Assembly: GCF_044762655.1 (NCBI RefSeq)
Contig: NZ_JBIWER010000004.1
Location: forward strand, 1-64,000
DNA from: Psychrobacillus sp044762655
GTDB lineage: Bacteria; Bacillota; Bacilli; Bacillales_A; Planococcaceae
Length of the DNA stretch: 64,000 nucleotides
Reading direction: 5' to 3'
Shown: positions 61,380-64,000 of the stretch, in pieces
Position numbering within the stretch: position 1 is the stretch's first letter
Layout of the letters: each line of letters opens with the position of its first letter
The notes under the pieces: model-generated
Database searches by the model: none
What the model saw: the letters and a program-made list of their open reading frames with translations, nothing else
What the model was told of the DNA's origin: nothing
Position numbers and translations under genes: made by a program

Positions 61380-61700
61380 CTATCTTACATATTGAAGAAC
61401 TAACTGATATAGTGCTATGCAAAGTCCTAAAATACTTGCTTTTATTTTTGATGGATGGTTTCTTTCAGTGCGAAACAAGTAAAATAAAACAAATATAAAG
61501 CCCAACGGAACCCACAGCTGAAAGTCACCTTCTTTTGTACTCCTTGAATAAATTGGAGCAATGTAAGTGCTTATCATAAAATAAATAAAAATCGTAAAAC
61601 GTCGAGTTTCTAATTGTTTGCTCCACCTTAGTAAAAAGAAAATAATAATTATTACAATAATCGTAATGTGTAAAGGGGAAGCATAATAGAACCGTTCCAA
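61380..61700 (-). CDS. Small polytopic membrane protein (106 aa)
   Basis: Three to four membrane helices (residues about 9-25, 37-50, 65-80, 88-103). It begins at a TTG with only a weak SD. No family recognised. It converges on the receptor-peptide operon. Confidence 0.62.
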   Translation of the reverse strand: MERFYYASPLHITIIVIIIIFFLLRWSKQLETRRFTIFIYFMISTYIAPIYSRSTKEGDFQLWVPLGFIFVLFYLFRTERNHPSKIKASILGLCIALYQLVLQYVR

Positions 61701-61843
61701 AGTTTAAATTCCATTCAGTTTCTCTCCCCTTTTTAAAAAAGCTACACTGTGTTAATTTTCATGTTTGTTTTTGACTTTCTTAAAGAAAGTACCGGTGCCA
61801 AGTATTTTTTTTAGAAACGCATCTCATTAAATGAATAAGAATA

Positions 61844-62161
61844 TTAATTTTCTACTTTTTTTATATCGAATTTCATATGTTGTAAATCCCAAATATCTTC
61901 GTCAACATTAGAAAAGACAGTTATTTCAAGTTTCTGGCCAATGTTATATTTCTCTACATTTTCAAAGGGTATATCATATACATTTCCGTCCCGACTACTT
62001 TCATCACGCCCGCTATATTCTTTAACAACTAAGATTTCTTCTTCAACAAGTATCTCCTCTACTGTTCCTGTGAAAACGAAGTCCTCTTCATAATCAGAAC
62101 AACCAGCAAAAAATAAACAAACCAATAATGATAAAAAACCTATTGTGATTTTATAATTCAC
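61844..62161 (-). CDS. DUF3221-like lipoprotein
   Basis: 105 aa with a signal peptide ending in the lipobox FAGC (Cys21). The rest is acidic and beta-rich (FVFTGTVEEILVEEEILVVKEY ... YNIGQKLEITVF), resembling DUF3221 (YobA-like) OB-fold lipoproteins. Exposed on the outer face of the membrane. Function unknown. AGAGGTG precedes the start. Confidence 0.75.
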   Translation of the reverse strand: MNYKITIGFLSLLVCLFFAGCSDYEEDFVFTGTVEEILVEEEILVVKEYSGRDESSRDGNVYDIPFENVEKYNIGQKLEITVFSNVDEDIWDLQHMKFDIKKVEN

Positions 62162-62207
62162 AATAACACCTCTTTAAAAGATGGACTCGTTTTTATAGGA
62201 GAAACCA

Positions 62208-62513
62208 CTATTCAACTGACACTTCTTCGTCGACAATAATATGCTGGCTATATACTTCTACAAACTCTAGGGTCTCTTCAATATTATCCACTAGTTCAAA
62301 AACATCTAGAATCATAACTAGCCTTATCGTCGTGTCTTCTCCAAAGATGTTTTTATACGTGACGTCTTTATAATGAGCTTTAACAAGAGGATCTATATCC
62401 TCCAATTTTACAGCACGTATGATATTAATGGTTTCTTCATATATTTTGTTTGCCATAATATCGGATAACGAAATGTGTTCGAACAATAATTTGACAGAAA
62501 AAATTTTATACAT
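62208..62513 (-). CDS. DUF4288-like protein
   Basis: 101 aa from the ATG at 62513 behind GAGGTG; a GTG at 62522 overlaps the SD. It begins MYKIFSVKLLFEHIS and contains EETINIIRA and acidic C-terminal helices, resembling the DUF4288 family. No catalytic motif is seen. It is separated from the lipoprotein gene by 46 bp and may share its transcript. Confidence 0.7.
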   Translation of the reverse strand: MYKIFSVKLLFEHISLSDIMANKIYEETINIIRAVKLEDIDPLVKAHYKDVTYKNIFGEDTTIRLVMILDVFELVDNIEETLEFVEVYSQHIIVDEEVSVE

Positions 62514-62654
62514 TATGCTCACCTCTTACTTATAACTCTATAATGTGAGCGCATAGAATACTATATATTTTATGTGTGAATGTAACGTGCCAATTATGCA
62601 TTTAAACGAGTATTTTTATTCTTACTTTCATAGGCACTACACCAAAATATTCAC

Positions 62655-64000
62655 TCAAATACTAAACTGACTTTCATATAATTCATAATAAAAACCTTGT
62701 TTCTTGAGGAGCTCTTTATGTGTCCCAGCTTCTATTAGTTCACCGTGATGGATGACTAATATTTTGTCTGCATTTTCAATCGTTTTTAAGCGATGGGCTA
62801 TAACAAAACTAGTGCGTCCTTCTGATAGTCTATTTAGCCCTTGCTGTATATCGATCTCTGTCTTCGTATCAATACTGGAAGTTGCTTCATCTAAGATCAA
62901 TATATCCGAATCTGCTAAAACGGCACGAGCTATTGCTAATAATTGACGCTGTCCTTGACTTAAATTTGAACCATTGCCGGTAATCTGAGTGTCATACTTA
63001 TCAGGTAAATGCTTGATAAACCGATGCGCAGACGCTAGTTTCGAAGCCTCTATTACCTCCTCGTCAGTTGCCTCTAGTCTACCGTAACGAATATTTTCTA
63101 ATATGGAGCCTGAAAATAGAAATGTATCCTGCAAAACAATACCAATTTTTTCTCGGAGCCTACTTATTTGATAATCCTGAATGGATTGCCCATCAATTTT
63201 AATGCTTCCAGAGTCTATCTCATAAAAACGCATAAGCAAATTGATGATGGTCGTTTTACCTGAGCCTGTTGGACCTACTAAAGCAATCTTTTCTCCTGCT
63301 ATGGCTTCAAAGCTAATATTCTTCAAAACTGATTTCCCATTCTCATATGAGAAATCAACACTAGAAAATTCAACGTTTCCTTTTAAGTTATCTATTGCAA
63401 GAGTGTTCTCCTGATCGTGAAGGTCGGGCATTTCATCCATAATTTCAAATACTCGCTCCGCTCCCGCAATAGCAGACTGAAAGGTATTCAATAATGTGGA
63501 AAGCTGATTAATAGGTCGGAAAAATTGTCTTGAATAGTTAACAAATGCGGCTATTATCCCGATAGTTGCCATTTCCTGTACCGTCATCACAGCCCCAATT
63601 CCAATGATTAATGCTAGACCTAAATTGTTGATAAAGTTGTTGATAGGTCCAAGAAATCCCGATACAGTATCAGCTGCAGTTGCTGACCTGCGAAGTCGTT
63701 CATTTACTATCGAGAACTTGTTGAAATTCTTTTCTTCTTGCCCAAAAAGCGTAATCACTTCATTTCCTGAAATGGCTTCTTCTATAAAACCATTTAACTC
63801 TCCTAAATCACGTTGTCTTTTGATGAAGTTGCTACTACTATAGGTGATAATCTTTTTCGTAGTGAAAATAACTAATGGAACTACTAATAAAGACACTATT
63901 GCCAACACCCAGTTAAGGATAAACATCGCTATCGTTACACCTGTCACCATCATTACAGTCGAAATAACTTGAATTACACTCTGACTTAATGCGTTATTTA
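62655..64000 (-). CDS. ABC multidrug exporter (ATPase-permease fusion), partial
   Basis: The frame is open to the right edge, so the N-terminus is missing. Visible are part of the type IV transmembrane domain (SVIQVISTVMMVTGVTIAMF...) and the ATPase domain: Walker A GPTGSGKTT, signature LSQGQRQLLAIARA, Walker B ILILDEATSSIDT and an H-loop AHRLKT. The layout matches the LmrA/YfiBC/YheHI heterodimer class. A partner gene may lie beyond the window. About 448 residues are present. Confidence 0.92.
   Translation of the reverse strand, partial: NNALSQSVIQVISTVMMVTGVTIAMFILNWVLAIVSLLVVPLVIFTTKKIITYSSSNFIKRQRDLGELNGFIEEAISGNEVITLFGQEEKNFNKFSIVNERLRRSATAADTVSGFLGPINNFINNLGLALIIGIGAVMTVQEMATIGIIAAFVNYSRQFFRPINQLSTLLNTFQSAIAGAERVFEIMDEMPDLHDQENTLAIDNLKGNVEFSSVDFSYENGKSVLKNISFEAIAGEKIALVGPTGSGKTTIINLLMRFYEIDSGSIKIDGQSIQDYQISRLREKIGIVLQDTFLFSGSILENIRYGRLEATDEEVIEASKLASAHRFIKHLPDKYDTQITGNGSNLSQGQRQLLAIARAVLADSDILILDEATSSIDTKTEIDIQQGLNRLSEGRTSFVIAHRLKTIENADKILVIHHGELIEAGTHKELLKKQGFYYELYESQFSI

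Overview
The window looks like chromosomal DNA of a low-GC, endospore-forming Bacillales. Coding style, AT-rich intergenic DNA, TTG/GTG starts behind strong Shine-Dalgarno (SD) sequences and a family of GC-rich 110-bp intergenic repeats fit the Planococcaceae, probably Psychrobacillus or a close relative. The genus is an inference; no taxonomic search was possible.

1-940: the 5' end of a 16S rRNA gene (minus strand), preceded by a seven-gene tRNA cluster (Asn, Glu, Asp, Gln, Lys, Leu, Gly) with two near-consensus SigA promoters. 955-21324: a conserved Bacillus-like block, nearly all minus strand: sprT, tex, the complete SigB stressosome/partner-switching operon (rsbR-S-T-U-V-W-sigB-rsbX), the ndoAI-ndoA (MazEF-type) toxin-antitoxin pair, alr, a YdcC-like lipoprotein gene, acpS, a rhomboid protease (plus strand), the PH-domain pair ydbS-ydbT, cshA, a carboxylesterase, murF, ddl and a paired SMR exporter.

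21386-30323: an unrecognised 247-aa protein, a SEDS glycosyltransferase, a CBS-domain protein, two MFS transporters and a TPR-type XRE regulator with two downstream membrane-protein genes. The regulator and the divergent MFS gene share two identical-arm 17-bp palindromes. 30600-35501: a four-gene operon encoding an ABC-2 exporter (ATPase plus two permeases) and a fusion of a GNAT acyltransferase-like domain to a class-V PLP aminotransferase. This looks like a small-molecule synthesis-and-export cassette. 35805-50096: cystine symporter, cardiolipin synthase, D,D-carboxypeptidase, YidC, AraC regulator, lipid kinase, MFS, GNATs, DUF4064, DUF1002, CvfB, MntR, ComFB and several tiny membrane-protein genes, some behind SigB-type promoters.

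50157-64000: a tandem-GNAT protein, the cadC-cadA metal-resistance operon with two operator palindromes, a penicillin-acylase family hydrolase, murB, a divergent hxlR-yceI pair with palindromic operators, and an RRNPP-type receptor (HTH plus TPR). The receptor gene is translationally coupled to a 40-aa secreted-peptide gene, which makes it a candidate undescribed peptide quorum-sensing system. The window ends with small membrane or lipoprotein genes and a partial ABC exporter.

Connections: the SigB operon sits beside its likely targets (rsbV itself and small ORFs at 24120, 44924, 46422 and 49941). Cell-wall genes (alr, ddl, murF, murB, SEDS, VanY-like) are scattered through the window. No insertion sequence, prophage or CRISPR array was seen. 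Four clear copies of the GC-rich repeat, plus a degenerate fifth, are the main mobile-like structures.
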